Shown piece after piece: positions 62,678-64,000 of a stretch of DNA of 64,000 nucleotides; position 1 is the first letter of the stretch; every line of letters starts with the position of its first letter. Made by a program: the position numbers and the translations under genes. The notes beneath the pieces were generated by a model. The model searched no databases. It was not told the origin of the DNA and was given only the letters and a program-made list of their open reading frames with translations. This stretch comes from JAVKFY01 sp040223615 (GTDB lineage: Bacteria; Pseudomonadota; Alphaproteobacteria; GCA-2731375). The stretch spans positions 1 through 64,000 of the forward strand of contig JAVKFY010000008.1 in assembly GCA_040223615.1 (NCBI GenBank), read 5' to 3'.

Positions 62678-64000
62678 CCACCGCCCGGCTGTCCGACATG
62701 AGCCCGCCGTGGCCGGTGGCGCCCGCCGAAGCGTTGCGCCGCCAGGTCGATCCGATCGTGCTGCAGATCGTCGAGGGCACGCTGAACTCGATCGAGCGCG
62801 AGATCGAGTACGCCATCGAGCGTACCGCGCGCTCGCCGATGATCCGCGAGGCGCACGACTACCGCGTCGGCTTGTTCGACAGCTATTGCCGCAAGCTCAC
62901 CGGCCGGTCGTATTCCGCCATGCCGAACGCGGTATTGCGCGACTACCCGCCGGAGACCATGCGGCCCGGCGACGTCTACCTGATGAACGACACCTACCTG
63001 ACCGAGGGCTCGATTGGTCACTTGCCGGACATGTGCACCACGGTGCCGGTGTTCCACGATGGCGAGGTGGTGGCCTATATCCAGGCCTTCGGCCACCACG
63101 ACGACATCGGCGGCCGGGTGCCGGGCTCGATGCCGGGCACGGCGGTCAGCGTGTTCGAGGAAGGCCTGGCGATCCCGCCGATCAAGCTCTACGACGCCGG
63201 CGTGCGCAACGAGGCGGCGTTCAAGATCATCCGCCGCAACACCCGCGTGCCGGAGATGCTGGCCGCCGACCTGGACAGCGAGCTGCAGGCCTGCGTGATG
63301 GGCGCACGCCGCATGACCGAGCTGTTCGAGCGTTTCGGGCGCGAGACCGTCGAAGCCTGCTTCCAGGCGGTACTTGACAAGTGCCGCGACATCTACCGCA
63401 ACGAGCTGCTCTCCAAGATCGCCGATGGCGAGTACGCCTGGGAGGACTTCGTCGAGCACGACAGCGTCAACGATCCCAGCCTGCACAAGCTCGCGCTGAC
63501 CATGACCAAGGCCGGCGACAGGATCACGCTCGACTTCCACGGCACAGCGGAACAGGCCGACGGCCCGATCAACTGGCCGGCCGACTACGCCGACGGCGCC
63601 TTCCTCATCAAGTGGATCGCGCCGATCCTGCGCAACCTCGCCGACACGCCGGAGCGCGCCGCCGAGATCCACGTGAACGAGGGCGTGTGCGAGGTCTTCG
63701 ACGTGATCTTCCCGCCCAAGGGCACGCTGATCACGCCGGTGTGGCCGGCGGCGACCAATGCACGCTCCTTCGTGCTGCTGCGCTCGCTGGGGCTGCTGGC
63801 GGGCTGCGTCGCGCAGGCGGTAGACGGGCGCATGCCGGCGGACCAGGAGACCATCCGCTACACCGGATTCTATGGCGACGACCTGGACGGCAAGCCGTTT
63901 TTGTCGCGCGAAGTCCTTGGTGGTGGGTCGGGTGGGCGCTACTACGCCGACGGCAACGACGCGATCCACATCGTGCCGGACTCGCGCAACCAGCCGGCCG
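62674..64000 (+). CDS. Hydantoinase B/oxoprolinase-type subunit, 3' truncated by window
   Basis: At least 442 residues from ATG 62674, with no stop before the window ends. Family motifs are EYAIERTARSPMIREAHDYRVGLFD, then MRPGDVYLMNDTY, GSIGHLPDMCTTVPVF, QAFGHHDDIGGRVPGSMPG and ITPVWPAATNARSF. It is the partner of the A subunit. Together they act on hydantoins, oxoproline or a related substrate; the exact substrate is not determinable. Confidence 0.9.
   Translation, partial: MTTARLSDMSPPWPVAPAEALRRQVDPIVLQIVEGTLNSIEREIEYAIERTARSPMIREAHDYRVGLFDSYCRKLTGRSYSAMPNAVLRDYPPETMRPGDVYLMNDTYLTEGSIGHLPDMCTTVPVFHDGEVVAYIQAFGHHDDIGGRVPGSMPGTAVSVFEEGLAIPPIKLYDAGVRNEAAFKIIRRNTRVPEMLAADLDSELQACVMGARRMTELFERFGRETVEACFQAVLDKCRDIYRNELLSKIADGEYAWEDFVEHDSVNDPSLHKLALTMTKAGDRITLDFHGTAEQADGPINWPADYADGAFLIKWIAPILRNLADTPERAAEIHVNEGVCEVFDVIFPPKGTLITPVWPAATNARSFVLLRSLGLLAGCVAQAVDGRMPADQETIRYTGFYGDDLDGKPFLSREVLGGGSGGRYYADGNDAIHIVPDSRNQPA

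Overview
The window is about 64 kb of gene-dense, high-GC DNA from a bacterial chromosome. Gene content points to an alphaproteobacterium, probably Rhodospirillales-like: an rplM-rpsI pair, an alphaproteobacterial-style PqqA, cox-type molybdenum hydroxylase operons, a molybdopterin-binding/cytidylyltransferase fusion, an Mrp-type antiporter operon and a hydantoinase A/B pair. I see no tRNA, rRNA, CRISPR array or insertion sequence. The first and last genes run off the window.

Region 1 (1-6.8 kb, + strand): the C-terminal part of a large surface repeat protein (123-residue cadherin/VCBS-like units), then a hybrid histidine kinase with two HPt domains and a receiver-GGDEF-EAL protein whose GGDEF motif is degenerate. 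This looks like a surface-adhesion and cyclic-di-GMP module.

Region 2 (6.8-23.4 kb) is the most interesting part: a quinoprotein alcohol-oxidation neighbourhood. It holds the four-gene transport set associated with PQQ alcohol dehydrogenases (binding protein and beta-propeller on the minus strand, ATPase and ABC-2 permease on the plus strand), which resembles the lanthanide-uptake (lut) system of methylotrophs. It also holds a nitrate/sulfonate-type ABC importer, an IorAB-like exported molybdenum aldehyde oxidase, and a PQQ alcohol dehydrogenase carrying the extra aspartate diagnostic of lanthanide use, followed by its cytochrome c and a MoxJ/XoxJ-like binding protein. A previously hidden 25-codon pqqA and a large FG-GAP/RTX calcium-binding protein close the region. 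Inferred pathway: the dehydrogenase oxidises an alcohol in the periplasm, electrons pass to the cytochrome, the molybdenum enzyme may remove the aldehyde, and the transporter supplies metal.

Region 3 (23.4-31.1 kb) is a mixed metabolic stretch: a PAS-like protein, an SDR lacking the usual catalytic Tyr/Lys, a class III aminotransferase, a normal SDR, a crotonase, an exported unknown protein, a DadA/PuuB-like FAD oxidoreductase and an alpha/beta hydrolase.

Region 4 (31.1-40.6 kb, minus strand) is a complete cox-type operon in transcription order coxG, S, L, M, D, E, two XdhC/CoxF halves and a MoeA-MocA fusion. CoxL carries the form II motif AYRGAGR, so the enzyme is probably not a true CO dehydrogenase. 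A large palindrome separates coxM from coxD.

Region 5 (40.6-48.1 kb, minus strand) is an Mrp-like cation/proton antiporter operon, E-F-G-(MbhD-like)-B-C-D-D2-X-D3. It has three proton-channel subunits, no standard MrpA fusion, and an unknown small membrane protein.

Region 6 (48.2-64 kb): a double cold-shock protein, ribosomal proteins L13 and S9, a gamma-carbonic anhydrase-like protein, then a minus-strand catabolic block (2-oxoglutarate oxygenase, Rieske dioxygenase alpha and beta subunits, and a complete Liv-type ABC importer). It ends with an HD-GYP protein, an FKBP isomerase, a cupin and a hydantoinase A/B pair.
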